A stretch of 64,000 nucleotides of DNA from Urophycis tenuis (Eukaryota > Chordata > Actinopteri > Gadiformes > Phycidae). Each line of letters opens with the position of its first letter. The first letter of the stretch is position 1. The DNA lies in NCBI GenBank assembly GCA_036785325.1, contig JAXIVH010000155.1:149001-213000 (forward strand). Reading direction: 5' to 3'. Shown here one piece after another: positions 35,901 to 49,000 of this stretch. The notes below the pieces were generated by a model. It was not told where the DNA came from. It made no database searches and was given only the letters and a program-made list of their open reading frames with translations. A program made the translations under genes and the position numbers.

Positions 35901-37335
35901 GGAGGTGAGTCAGGATGCTCTAGATTTGACCTTGGATTTGATTTCTAGGTCAAGATGGACAGCAACATCCAGTAAGAGATCTGGAATTATCATGCATCGA
36001 TAAAAGCCAGTTATAATTCGATAACTAAAGTGCATTGATACTGATTTGGAATTATCCTTTCTTCAGCTTCTACAACACAGGCTGTGTCCTGTACGCTTGG
36101 CATCAATTATGAGTATAAAGACAGGGCAAAGGATATTATAATTGGTTCTTTTGTCTCTAGGTGCTCGTGTCTATATGCAGTGCCAGCTGCGATCCAGGAT
36201 CTCGGAAGGCTGTCCGTCGTGGTGAGCCTGTGTGCTGCTTTGACTGTGTACCATGTGACACTGGGAAAATTAGCAATCAGACAGGTGAAACATTTATTTT
36301 TTATTGAGCAGGCTAACTTCTATTGAGCAATCTGCTGTTACATGACAAGTGAATGAGAACGATGAGTTCTATAGAAATTGAATGACAAATTGATTAAAAA
36401 GGGAAAATATATGTAAATTAAAAAAATATTATTCCCTAGATGCCATAGACTGCACAGTTTGTCCCGAGGATTTCTGGTCAAACACAAATAGAACAGCATG
36501 CATACCAAAGAAAGTGGAGTTCCTGACCTACGACTCCATAGGCATAGCCCTGACGGCAATTGCTGTGGTGGGTGCCAGCCTCACAATAGCTGTCCTGGCA
36601 GTGTTCCTTCACAGCAGGAACACAGCCATCGTCCGTGTCAACAACTCTGAGCTTAGCTTCTTCATCCTAATATCCCTTACGCTGTGTTTTCTGTGCGCGC
36701 TGGTGTTCATTGGCGAGCCCACACCCTGGTCGTGCATGTTGCGTCACACGGCCTTCAGCATCACGTTCTCCCTGTGCATCTCCTGCATCCTGGGCAAGAC
36801 CCTGGTGGTACTGGCCGTCTTCACAGCGACCAGGCCCGGGAACAACATCATGAAGTGGCTAGGGCCCATGCAGCAGAGAGCCATCATATCAACATGCACT
36901 CTGGTCCAGGTGATCATTTGTGCAGCATGGCTTATCGAAGCCCCACCTTTTCCATCCAGAAACACACTGTATGAGCATTCCAAGATAATTCTAGAATGCA
37001 GTGTGGGGTCCAGCCTTGCCTTTTGGTGTGTTCTGGGGTACATCGGTCTCCTGGCCTGCATGTGTTTCATACTGGCCTTTCTGGCCCGCAAGTTACCCGG
37101 GAACTTCAACGAGGCCAAGTATATCACCTTCAGTATGTTGATCTTCTGTGCTGTTTGGCTGGCCTTCATCCCAGCATATATCAGCTCTCCTGGAAAGTAT
37201 GCAGATGCTGTGGAGACTTTTGCTATTCTGGCCTCCAGTTTCGGCCTGTTATTCTGTTTGTTTGCTCCAAAGTGTTTCATTATTGTATTGCAGCCGCAAA
37301 AGAATACAAAGCAACAGCTAATGGGGAAGAAGTGA
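32930..37335 (+). CDS. OlfC/V2R-like class C olfactory receptor with two GC-AG introns
   Basis: Exons: 32930..33162, 33350..33638, 33830..33916, 34531..34722, 34990..35523, 35609..35833, 36161..36284, 36440..37335, giving 859 residues. Signal peptide ending near FQGACADS, Venus-flytrap domain with GESGSAQS, SYFSSCACLSDRTKYPTFF and DHEYGR, NCD3G linker (about 521-575), seven helices ending PKCFIIVLQPQKN. The ligand-domain exon is cut into three (after DDYQ and after EIMQ), but the membrane exon is uncut, unlike the tandem trio. Introns 1 and 6 begin GCAAGT/GCAAGC instead of GT; the nearest GT alternative for intron 1 would bring in an immediate stop. Higher GC than its neighbours. No disruption found. 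Confidence 0.92.
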
Positions 37336-38164
37336 CTTGAAATAGGTTAACTATCAATTAGAATTCAAGTTCCAAAAGACATTCAAGAATGTTGGCATAT
37401 TAATCAATTTATGGGGAAATTCCCTCACACTATGGGCTGCAGTAGCTATAACAAATAAATTGACTGACAAACAAAACAACTAAATTAGAGTCAACAAGGA
37501 ATAATAGCAAGAAGATAACAAGAAGATACATGGAAAATAGTGATACTGAACAGGGCTCTAAACTGACTTAGTCTTAAGGATACAAAAATAATTGTAGGTG
37601 CACACAAAGAATTGTAGGGGCACATAAAGACATGCATATGAGTAAATGAATATGTCTGCTTTTAGCTCATCACTGAAACTTCACATCCCCAGTAATTTAG
37701 AGATATTTGTCTGATAAGCGCTTTAATAAACCCTTCTGAAATATTTTCTACTAACTTATATTTCAGCATATAGGTAATACTTAGAGATGAGTAACCATGG
37801 TACCAATGATTCTTTAATCTCAACAGAAGAAAACATTAAGGCCTTACTACATTGTTTGTGTACACATATATCATAGACATAATTATGACATACCAAATTA
37901 TATGATATACTATGTTTTATTGTATGTCACTATATACTGCATCCTGATTTATTTATTTTTATTAAAGGTTTACTACAGTGTTGTTTTTTTTTAATGAAAT
38001 GCTTTCAGTCTAAAATTTGTGTAAACTAGAAGCAACAGAAGCTGTGAGATATACTTCTATTACACAATGTAAACAACATTCAGATTATAATGTATGCATC
38101 TAATGTAATGTAGTCACCCTATAAATTAGTGATTTGTGACTTTGACATACATATTGCTGTGCAC
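37336..38164. other. 3' flank, no gene
   Basis: AT-rich. 37,790-37,830 (GGTACCAATGATTCTTTAAT) resembles 62,715-62,755, downstream of the partial receptor at 63 kb, so part of this flank belongs to the same duplicated block. No gene seen. Confidence 0.45.
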
Positions 38165-38360
38165 CCCATCTCTTTTGATGTGCAGAACCACATTCCAGTA
38201 AACTGCGCAGTGCATGGACAATGGCGTACACAGCTTTATAAACGTTATATGATATTCTGACTTTGGACACATCCGTGTAATTGCTGAGATCCTCTGAGCC
38301 TGTGCCCACAGGCCTCTCATGTGTACCTGTAGAGTTTTCATGGGCTGAAACCTTGTCCTA
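38165..38360 (-). pseudogene. OlfC exon fragment (ligand-domain end)
   Basis: The minus-strand translation has VSKVRISYNVYKAVYAIVHA, nearly the same as the end of exon 5 of the 39.4-43.9 kb gene, and the DNA match extends upstream over the GAAAACTCTACAGGTACACA segment. It lacks a few codons before TDVSK, and both ends are lost; no other exon is found in place. A dead fragment from duplication of a gene like that at 39-44 kb. Confidence 0.85.
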
Positions 38361-38609
38361 TTGTCCAAGTTTTAAGACCAGTAATATTGCATACAATACT
38401 GCACATTAGACATTGTGTGATTGTGTACATAACAGGTTTTTAGTCAAGCAAACAGACTTGTAAAAAAAAAATGGTATTGTATTTGTTCTGCAACAGCAGA
38501 TCCAACAGCAACACAGCTAACATCATCATAAAATGTAGTGATTTTCAACTCCCTCCTTAGGGAAAAAATATATTTTAAAATAAAAGTCATAAAATGTGAG
38601 CTAATATGT

Positions 38610-38820
38610 ATCCATATCGTCTTTAAGGATACTACCTCCACCCTGTGGACATAAATTATTATGCATCAATATTTATATTGATGCTTTATGCAATAACATA
38701 TTTTGTTGGCCTAAATATTGTCATTAGTTTGACGCAGGTTAAAGTGGGGACCGGTGTTAAGAATATCAAGTCAGTTGTCATTAGGGGGGCCTGAAAATAA
38801 TGAACATTTAATTGAATGGC

Positions 38821-38881
<61 letters not shown>

Positions 38882-39170
38882 GGTGTACTAGGCGTTTGAT
38901 GTGTTTAAGGTGTTGGCCATTCTGTACCCCAGTGCCCGAAGTAATTAATTGTATTGATGATTAATATATTGCCAGTATAAAAAAAAAAAAAAAATGATAC
39001 ATTATCTGCATCTTCTACAATGGGAAGTTTAGGGGTCTGAGTTTAAATTATGACAGAAGTTGATAAAGGGGTGGATCTTGTGCCTTTAATAAAGTGAAGT
39101 TGCTTGGGGCAGAGCACTTTTTGTTATAGGCAATAGGAAGAGTGATGAGATGACGGCCTTACTAGTCAGA
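38610..39170 (+). pseudogene. relic of the promoter and first codons of a gene like that at 46 kb
   Basis: TTTAAGGATACTACCTCCAC (38,621) pairs with 45,658, GATAAAGGGGTGGATCTTG (39,063) with 45,945, and GATGACGGCCTTACTAGTCA (39,149) with the start codon region at 46,025. The frame dies after about nine codons. A (AAT)n microsatellite (38,821-38,881) sits inside. It shows that a minus-strand gene fragment plus a plus-strand gene start were duplicated together. Confidence 0.7.
38821..38881. repeat. (AAT)n microsatellite
   Basis: About 20 uninterrupted AAT units. Confidence 0.95.
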
Positions 39171-39362
39171 TACAAGCAATAAACTAAAGCACCAGCAGCT
39201 ATCAGAGAAACTGCAATATGTTATACAAACACCATCAAAATGCTCATGCAGCATGTATTGCTAGCCCTTTTATGATGGTTGCCGTCACGGTTATCTTCTT
39301 GATATTTGAGTAGATATTGCAGTAAGTGAAAACAAATTTGTTTATTGTTAAACAGGGTTGGT

Positions 39363-42300
39363 TTATTTAGGAGATTTAATCATGCGCTTCTTGACATTTT
39401 TCTCAGGGCGCACTAAAATTATAAAACATTTAGGCACAAATATACATAACAGCAACCCAAAACTGGAGGCCAAGATGGCGAAGATCTCCACAGCCACAGT
39501 GAATTTCCCTGGAGAGCTGACGTGAGCCGGGATGAACGAGAGCCATACAGCGCAGAAAATGATCATGCTGAAAGTGATGAGTTTGGCCTCGTTGAAGGTG
39601 TCGGGCAGTTTGCGGCCCAGGAAGGCGAGGAGGAGGCAGAGGGAGGCCAGCAGGCCGATGTAGCCCAGGACCAGGTAGAACCCAGGGGGCCATGGGTCCC
39701 TGCACTCCACCACTATCTGGTCATAAGAATGAAGACTGTTAGCACTGCGGTGAAGTCCACGATCAGATGATTTTTGAAGCTAGACTTTCTGAATAATCTT
39801 TTATATACAATACAACATAAAACCGTTACTAATATGTTTTATTATATAGTTATAGTATGGTTATTGTATAAATATTATTAACCTTCCCGGTTGAGGCTTG
39901 GTACGTTGGATTCCTGAATGGGAATGGGGGAGCAGCTGAGAGCCAACCAGCACAGAGACAAACCTGGAGATCAAGCAAAGACATTGACCTATCCACTATC
40001 TGAAAGCAAGTTACGATTAATCGCCTGCTGTCTGTGAGATCCTAACAGCTTTATAGCCTACCTGAGGTGCTGTAGTGCACAAGATGAGGGTCCTTTGTTG
40101 GGAGGGGCCAAAGGGCTTCAGAGCGCCAGAACCTGGCACAGTGGACCGAAAGGCCAGCAGAACCACAATGGTTTTGACCAAAAGGCAGGAGAGACATAAA
40201 ACAAAACTGACACCGAAAGCAGCCTGGCGCAGTCTACATGTCCACGTGGACGGCTTGCCGATGAAGACCAGAGAGCAGAGGAAACACAGCTTTAGTGACA
40301 CCAGCAACAGAAAGCTGATCTCAGAGTTGTTTGCCCTGACGATGGGCGTGGTACGGAAGTGATGGAAGACGGTAGTGATTACGGTTGTCATGACGACCCC
40401 CAGCAGGCAGAGTGTGATCAGGATGATGCCCATGGTGTCGTACATGGACAGGAAGTCATCTACTCCAGCCACACACTCCACCTTACTCTTGTCTGACCAG
40501 GAGTACTCTGGACATTTGGTGCACTCTGTAGAATCTGTGTGTTGAAAACAAGTGCTGACACTGAATTATCCTGAACAAGTGAACACAACCAATGATTTAA
40601 CTATGTGAGTTTATTCATAAGCCTTGTTAGCCCATGTCAATGGGTTTTTGCGCAAGGTTTTCAAAAGTAAAGTTATTATGATAAGGATGAATATTATTGT
40701 GATTGTATGTAGTGTACATGGTCATCTGTTCATGACCAATAATAGACAACAAAAAAAACAATAAACAAACATCTGTGTACCCGTCTGGTTGCTTATTTCT
40801 CCTTCTGCACATGGTAAGCAGTCAAAGCAGCACTGAGCTTCTCCTGGGCGTCTGGCTTGCCTACTTCCAGGCAAGCAGGGGTCACTGCAAAGCGACACAG
40901 GAACCTAAAAATGAACCAAACACAGCATTGTTATTTTGTATGTTTTTAATGATAGGGCAGAGTTCATGTAGAATGATGGGGTCCAGAACCAACCTGTGAT
41001 AGGCCTCCTGTCCATAGAATTTTACTCTGATTCAGCTGCAGCTGCTGATCCATAGGGACCGAACCATCATAGCTTCCCACCTTAACAAATCTTAATTATA
41101 TAGAAAACATAACAGTATTTACACATTACCAAATGGCCTACGATTTTGTCCATTATGACAATAAAGAAATGTTCAATCCACATAATCAGTTCAATGTATT
41201 TTATGATCAGTATTTGAAACATTGAACATGCATTTCTTTATTTTATAATTTATTATTTAATTTGACATGAGATCATTTTTTACCTAATCTCTCCCTTGCT
41301 GTCTGTTTGCCAGTTGATAATGTCATATAGGGGAACAGGCTCCCCATTGTCATCAAAATGTACTTTCTCACCAAACTGGTTGGTGAAATTAACCATCTTC
41401 AGGTAGCCCAATAGCTTCATCACAACAACAACAAAAAGAGATATATTCACCGATGAGTAAAATAGCCTCGATAAATGAAGGCTTTGTAACTTTGAGATCA
41501 ATGTGCAATATGCATATTTCTGTATGTCATGTTTTCCCTACCTCTTCAGGTTTTGATTTATTCCGCTTACATCCTACTTCAGCTGTACTGTCTCCCACAG
41601 AACCACATTCCAGTAAACCGTGCAGTGCATGGGCGATGGCATACACAGCCTTATAAACGTTATATGATATTCTGACTTTGGACACATCCGTGTAACTGCT
41701 GTGCACATTGCTGAGATCCTCTGAGCCTGTGCACACAGGCCTCTCACGTGCACCTGTAGTGTTTTCATTGGCTGAAACCTTCTTTTCCCCCACATATGTT
41801 TTAAGACTTGAGGAGTGAGACTTTGTGTTAAGCTTAGACTCATGTTGATCATACTGTTTGACTATGTTATCAAAGTAATTAGCATTTGAATTAGATGGAT
41901 CTGTGGTGAACTCCAACCTACAGTCAAACAATTCCTCCCATAGCATGTTGTGAAACTCAAAACCAGGTTCTGCTTTAGGCCGCACCTTCAACAAAAACTC
42001 TCTCAGACCAGGTATGTTAACTCCCGGAAAGGAGAAACCCAGTGAACCTTGCAGAAGTAAGTGGAACTGGGGTGCAGCAAGCAGGTTAGCGGTAACCCAG
42101 GCTTCACTCGCTACCCATTGGATTCCAGTCACATTCCTGGCTGCAAGCTGGTGAGTTGAAAAGGAAATATACACTTATACATTTGTTGCTGGGCTCAAAT
42201 CAATTCACTTTTGTATTAACTGAGGTCATGTGCAGGACAACTTACCTCTGAGAACAGCTCCAGAAGCTGCCCCTCCGTAGCAAATGCCACCACCACTTTA

Positions 42301-43902
42301 GCCTTTGAGCTCTGGAGGGTGTCTGCCATGGCTCCAATCTGAACCAAGGTAGGGGATTGCGGGATGGTTAGATCGTATGCAAGGCAGCCTCCCCGTTGTC
42401 TGAACTGATGAGAGAATGCTTGGATTCCATAGCGACTGTAGTCATCCTTACAAACCAGAGACACACAGGTGATGTGAGCATGAATGAGAGTATGTTGAGT
42501 TAGTAGTTTTCATAGTTTTAATTATTCATCTTACCGGAGTCCCAACAGTGCCCACCCAGTTCCATCCAAAGAAGCTAACCAGCTCAACCAGACCCCTGAC
42601 TTGAAACAGATCACTGGGCACTGTACGCAAGAACGATGGGTAGGAGTTCTTGTCAGTGAGACAGGCACAGGTGGCAAAATAACTAACCTGGGAGAAAAGT
42701 AGTGAAAGCAGTACATTTTCTTTTTAAATATGTGTATGGACACTTTTCACTATAGTCAAGTAATATGATTCACAGCTCGAGGTTAAACTCACCAGAGGGA
42801 TTCTGAAGGGACCCAGAATGTGTGCAATAGCACCAGTAGGGGATGAAGAGGCAAGGCCAATCACAGCCGTTATTGGAGATCCAGTTAGACACCTTCTTGA
42901 GTCTTTGGTACTTTCTGTTACTCCATTTCCCCTCATAGACTTTCTGTCATCATCAGGGTAGTAAAATGTTTCCCATGCTGCTATACCTTCATTTGCTATC
43001 ATCATTGACATCTTTTTAATTTTTCTTGTTTTCTCTACTCTATAATTCACACTTTTCCCATCTACACCCAACGTGTTTTGTCCTTTCGTGCTGCGAGTGA
43101 GTAAAGACAGAAGAGCTCTGAGGCTGGTGTGGACGTGATCACAGCTGTCCATGATGTGGTAGCCAAGCCTCACACCAGGAAGCAGAGCTGGGTTATGGTT
43201 AATTTCCTCCACTGCAAAGATCATTGTCATCATCCACCGGAAGGCTCTGTTGTCAAAACTGGAGAAGCAACACAACCCAAACAGCACCAATTAGTACACA
43301 ATAAAAAAGTGATCAACAATAAACATCATCAACACCTTCTTGTAACCTCGAAAACAGAGAGAACCAAATGTAAAGACTTGAATCATGCAAACTAGTTATG
43401 GAGAAAAGCTTACTCAGAGAATATATAAAGGAGAAACAATACAAAATTCTGTGTTATCATATCCGTTCATTAGCTTTAAATTTATCCCAAAAATATACAG
43501 TATCCTGCATTACCCGTCTGCTTACCCGTTGCAAGGTCGGTTCTGGGGTTTGCTATGGTAAGTGTTCTCGGAGTTGGGGACAAGGTAATGTACAGGGAAC
43601 AACCCACCAATGATCACGTCTCCCTCTGAGCGATGGGCCAGCAGCTCGCTGTTTCCCAGTATCACACATTCAGACAAGAGTGATAGACCAACATCGCTTA
43701 CTCCCTCTGTCCTCAGATCAGACAGTGGCCCAATCATTATCTGCTCCTCCTCCTCCAGAGCTCTTGTGCCGAAACGCAGCTCAGACTCACCTGTTTGAAA
43801 CAGGTGAAAGACCATCAAGACTTGGAGGCTTGGCAGGAGCCAGAGAGATTTCCAGAGGGGAACCACCAGTGGTTGATGCACCAGCCAAACTGGCAACTTC
43901 AT
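39363..43902 (-). CDS. OlfC-like class C receptor with enlarged ligand domain, eleven exons
   Basis: Minus-strand exons: 43526..43902, 42793..43258, 42535..42687, 42246..42446, 41542..42147, 41284..41414, 40994..41090, 40781..40904, 40062..40534, 39883..39963, 39363..39716, giving 1,020 residues, about 130-160 longer than its neighbours. Extra length comes from an extended N-terminus (acidic EEEEQIMIGPLSD) and about 70 residues in the flytrap domain, after SLLTRS, rich in Lys/Met and then Asp. A third insert lies near residue 550 (Ser/Lys-rich). Conserved parts include SYFATCACLTDKNSYPSFL, DDYSRYG, CCFDCLPCAEGEISNQTG and FNEAKLITFSMIIF. Unique introns split the NCD3G-proximal exon (after KGEIR) and the region after TM5. 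Start ATG 43,902 (MKLPVWLVHQ) chosen for its signal-peptide character. No stop or frameshift. Confidence 0.88.
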
Positions 43903-44442
43903 AATGACACAATAAAGTTGCTGATAACTAGCAAATAAAATCTGAAAAAAATTAAACCAAACAAAATAATCTTCAAAAGTCCCAATATATCTCAAATAAG
44001 CATTTTGTAAATTGAATATAACGAATTTGAGACTGTAAAAAATGAAGGTGTACATGAATTAATCGTTAATTTGCCGTTTCTGTATATCGGGACCGAGGAA
44101 GATTGTAAAAATGTATGGTTGTAAAAGGGAGGGGTCCTGGCATATATAAAACAGATTGACCTTCTATAATCAGCTGAGGCTTCTCTGGACCAATTAGAAT
44201 GGAGATATCAGCTGGAGATGTAGGATAAAGGTCAATACATGATTCACCAATGACTGTGGTCTATGTTCTACTGCTGTTGTGATTATTTTTCTGTTGTCGT
44301 TTTCATAAAAGCTATAGAAAGGTGATCAACATGAGGAGCAGGCAAAAATTATTAGACGTTTTACTACTATGTTTTAGTCGAATGGACTGAACACTACGCT
44401 GCACTACACATAAAACACCAGCAGACCCAACAGCAATAAAAA

Positions 44443-44522
<80 letters not shown>

Positions 44523-44789
44523 ACATACACACCAGCTTCTCAAGAAACAAGTAGTGCTAGGCTGGGAGCCCTGGTAAATATTATTACATCCCATTGAAAT
44601 ACAAATGTAGGTGTATGGCATTATTGTAAGTACAGTAGAGGAGTGTGTTCAATGGCAATGCCACAAAGACCTACATTAAATAAATACTTAAGGTTATCAC
44701 CGTTAAGGTGACTTTTCTATTTTTTTTCACTTTTAGATTATTAGATTAATACATTTAATTGTTTACCCATTATATGTTTATTGATGTTT
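43903..44789. repeat. 5' flank with long (CA)n microsatellite
   Basis: A (CA)n tract of about 35 units spans 44,445-44,514. A TATATAAAA word (plus reading) at about 44,141 lies 240 bp upstream of the minus-strand start. The Val-Cys repeat frames in this stretch are microsatellite artefacts. Confidence 0.8.
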
Positions 44790-45560
44790 TAATGTGGCCC
44801 AAAGAAAAATATACAACATTATGGAAAGATTATACAGAAAATCAATCCAAAACGAGAGGTGAATATGGCAAAGATCTCTGTGATTAATTTGTGTTAGAAG
44901 AACACTGTGGCTGTAGCGATAAACACACTCCTGCTCTAGAGAATGCTCCCAAAATAAAGTCTTCATGAAAGCAAAGAAACTCACAAGTTTGGGACAAAAA
45001 ATCTTCTCTGCATTGGGCCAGAACACATTGGGACATGGGGAACAGTGAATGATGAATCTGCATAAATATATATATATAATTAGGACAACTTTGTATTATT
45101 ATTATATTATTATTTTGCTGTTCCTGATTTCATTCAGAATTAAGCTTATTGACAGTGGTTGTACCTGAATTATTGCTTATTTGTCCTTCAGCACATGGTC
45201 CACAGTCATAGCAGCAACCTCTCCTTCTGGAGAACCTTGTGCATTCCTGGACAGCTGTCACTGCATGCGGACACAGGCACCTGATGCATGCATAGATATA
45301 CAGCTTTGCATACAGTTTTGAAGCAGTTGTATTAAAGGAATCAAAGAATCCTCCCTGCCTGTATGCCACCCAACTGATTTCGCTTTTAATATTGAACTAG
45401 CCAGGAGAAAAGGACTCATCATAGTGTCCCACAGATACAAACTCCAGACCACCATCATTTTTCTACAAGTTAATCAGCTCACAACACCACACTGGCATCA
45501 ACTGAGACGTGGTAACCATTATGAGAGAAATTCATCCTTTTCAACTGATCATACACCATC
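44790..45560 (-). pseudogene. OlfC pseudogene, 3' exons only
   Basis: Three decayed blocks are in the correct order. 45,560-45,380 resembles the exon before the cysteine-rich linker (GLEFVSVGHYDESFSPG recognisable, stops before it). 45,280-45,164 is the NCD3G exon (CSDSCPG, then RRGCCYDCGPCAEGQISN in a shifted frame) with an intact GT donor. 45,045-44,800 is the membrane exon, starting FWPNAEKIFCPKLVSFFAFM and jumping straight to EIFAIFTSRFGLIFC with a stop at the PKC position, so helices 1-6 are deleted. The ligand domain is absent. Clearly non-functional. Confidence 0.85.
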
Positions 45561-45899
45561 ATTGATTCCAAACTCTGACAAATTATATTGGTAATGATGT
45601 TTTTGTGATGATGGTTTGGTTTTATGATGGTTTGATCACCCAGACTGCTACTGTCCTTTAAGGATACTACATCCATCTTGTGGACATAAAACAGTACACT
45701 CAGCATGATCAATTCTGACCAAAGCCATGGGTGACTGCACAAACAGCGCATACAAGGGATATTTTGGCGCATGTTGGGACATTTGCATTCTACTGGCTCA
45801 ATCAAGTCAGTTGCCATTGGAGAGGCTGAAATACAGTCCCTTTAACAGTTGACCGTTAATGTGGTGCATTAAAATATATGAATCTTCTATCTTGTCATC

Positions 45900-46027
45900 T
45901 ACAATAGGAGGTTTACAAGTTTGAGTTCAAACGATGACGTAGGTTAATAAAGGGGTGGACCTTGATTTTTCTATAAATTGAATGGGGCAGGACACCTACT
46001 CAAATAAGCAATAGGGAGAGTGACAAG
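45900..46027 (+). promoter_or_regulatory. core promoter of the 46-kb OlfC gene
   Basis: CTATAAATTG at about 45,970 lies 58 bp before the start codon, a good TATA position for a short 5' leader. The surrounding block (AATAAAGGGGTGGACCTTG, GGGGCAGGACAC) is shared with the relic at 39,060-39,150, where the TATA word has decayed to TTTAATAAAG. Confidence 0.5.
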
Positions 46028-49000
46028 ATGACAGCCTTGCTAGTCAGATACATTGTATGTATATGCTCAATGATATTGCTCTCTCCATTGTTATATCCTG
46101 TCTCGTCTTTTCTGTCTTCCTCTTGTCGGTTACAGGAACCATTTAGTCTTAACAGTATGTATAAGCAGGGAGACATTGTGCTCGGGGGTCTGTTTGAAAC
46201 CCACTATGTCTCTATCTTCCCCAAGTCCCTTTTCACCGACAAACCACAGCAGCCCATCTGCCAGGGGTGAGAACAAGTACATATATATCTGTTCAAATTA
46301 TTGCCATAATTGAAATATTGATGGGTTGCTATGACCATGATTTTTAATGAATATGATTGCAATTAATATGAATTTATCTGTGGAGCATAACTATGGTCAA
46401 CATTATGGTGATTATTTTGATTATTGCTTTTCAATTGTGTATTGAAATTGTGATTATGACTAGTGTGATTGTGGTTACACTACATCTATGATAAATAATT
46501 ATTTGGTAATTTATTTTTCATTGTTCTTCATGTGTGTCCTGTAAAGCCAGGGGATCCATGTCTCCAGAGGGAAGGTATCACTTCACTGTGATACTTTTTG
46601 TAACCTCATAGTATTATTATGTGATACTTATTCATATTCTTACGGTGTAATTATTGACATTGCTGCTGGTAGTTTCGACATTCTAGGGTTCAGACATTCC
46701 CAGACCATGCTGTTTGCAGTAGATGAGATCAACAGGAGCAACAGTATTCTGCCGAACTTGACTCTGGGATACAGACTCCATGATAACTGTGCCTCACTCG
46801 GGGTGGCTTTCCGAGCTGCCTTCTCATTGGCCAGTGGCAAAGAGGAGACGTTTGACCAGGCCGCAAGCTGTAGTGGAACCCCTGTGGTGGGGATCGTGGG
46901 TGACTCAATCTCCACAAATACGATTGCCATCTCTAGTGTCTTAGGTTTGTTCAAAATGCCCATGGTACGTTTTCACCCTTCTCTTACATTACTTATTTGA
47001 CATTCAATAATAATACATGTGTGTGCATGTATTTTATTCTGGGTGGCAGGACACCTTATGTATGCTCTGTATGTTGGCAGGTGAGTTACTTTGCCACATG
47101 TTCCTGTCTCAGTGACAGACAGAGATTCCCATCTTTTTTCAGAACCATCCCAAGTGATGCTTTTCAGGTAAACCTAAAGAGAAAGAGCTTTATGCGACTA
47201 TTTAATGAGGCTATTCCATAATGTTCACATAATTTATGCAGAATCTTCAATGTTTTCTTCAACCCGACCAGGTGCGAGCTATGCTCCAGATTCTGAGGCG
47301 GTTTGGCTGGACCTGGGTTGGCCTGCTGATCAGTGACGACGACTACGGACTCCACGCTGCCGGATCATTCCAGTCAGAGTTGGCCCAGTCTGGTGGAGGC
47401 TGTTTGGCTTATCTAGAGGTTCTCCCGTGGGGAAACGACCCCAGTGAACTTCGAAGGATCGTTGGCATAATGAAGAAATCCACATCCCGTGTGGTCATTG
47501 TTTTCGCACACGAGAACCACATGTTCAACCTCATGGAAGAGGTTAGGATGCAATTGTTAGATCTTAAATATGCATGTGTTATTAATACAACTGCAGTGTA
47601 TTATCTGCTGATTATATTACCATTTGGATTATATCAAATTACCAAAAACATATGAAATTATAATATGAGCTAATGAGGGGGAAGGCAATATTAACACAAC
47701 AAAATTAAGTGATGATACAAAACATAGTTGACACACAGCTCAGAAACCAAGAGCTATGGCAACATTAATGTTTGCATCAATGTTTTACTCATTGCAATCC
47801 ACAGGTGGTAAAGCAGAATGTTACCGGCCTGCAGTGGATGGCCAGTGAAGCCTGGACTTCCACCACTGTGCTCCATACTCCCAGCTACATGCCTTTTCTG
47901 GCAGGCACTCTGGGCATTGCCATCCGCCGAGGAGAGATACCAGGACTCAGGGACTTCCTACTGACAATACGCCCTGACAATGACACACTCAGCAGCCAGG
48001 ACAACAACTTAGTTAATATAATCATATCCTCAAATAATGCAAACAAATGTTACAAAATGTTTAACATATTGTATTAAATTATGCCATAATATATACTTTT
48101 TTATACAAATGTACAATATTATATCACATAATAATAATAAAATAAAATGAGATCGAAATAGTATACATTCAATTAAATGCAACATTAACTAATTTGAATT
48201 ATAGCCTAGGTTGCTCAAAATATCATATAGTGTATGGTGTACATTACCCTGACATTATATTCACTCTTTGTACCAAATGGACTGGTTATTCAGTATATTC
48301 TAACATTCAGGAGGAGGTGACTCACATTGATAAATGTGTTTCTTAGGTGCAGCAGTTTTGGGAGGAGACGTTCCAGTGTAGATTTGCGCCCACATCGCCC
48401 AAGTGGGCGAATGAAGGGGGAAGGCTGTGCACTGGTCAGGAAAACCTGGAAACAGCAGAGACAGTCTTCTTGGATGTGTCGGACCTCAGACCAGAGTATA
48501 ACGTGTACAAGGCTGTATACGCCCTGGCACATGCCCTCCATGCCATGCTGCAGTGTGTTCCAGGGAGGGGACCTTTTGTTGGGCAAAGCTGTGCCAGCTT
48601 ACAGAGACTAGAGCCTTGGCAGGTTTGGTGTGATTTTGTGCCTCTATGTAACCATTACAGATTTCCCAAGTGCATGAACATTATTACAATTATTATCAAT
48701 AATCTAGTAACTGAATCATAAATATAATTTTTATGATCATAATAGCAATATATAATTAACATATTCAAGCTGACCTTTGTTCAATTCTAACCTGGAAGCA
48801 AAAGCTATTACATGTAGCTTTATACTTAGAAGTTCAACAATGTGATAAAGTTTTCCCCATCGATATTTCTAGCTTGTTTATTACTTGGATAGGATCAACT
48901 TTACCACACCTTTTGGCGACGAAGTGTCATTTGATGTGAATGGTGACGCTTTTCCGATCTATGATGTAATGAACTGGCATTGGCTCCCGGATGGAAGCAC

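Noticed and set aside
36744..37280. 178-codon frame antisense to the membrane exon of the 32.9-kb receptor
   Set aside because: Shadow of a GC-rich coding exon; the plus strand carries the conserved receptor sequence.
44312..44621. Val-Cys repeat open frames
   Set aside because: Produced by the (CA)n microsatellite.
46681..46700. Acceptor at 46,686 for exon 2 of the 46-kb receptor
   Set aside because: It would shift the frame by one base; the acceptor at 46,672 joins in phase and restores the conserved F-D start of the exon.
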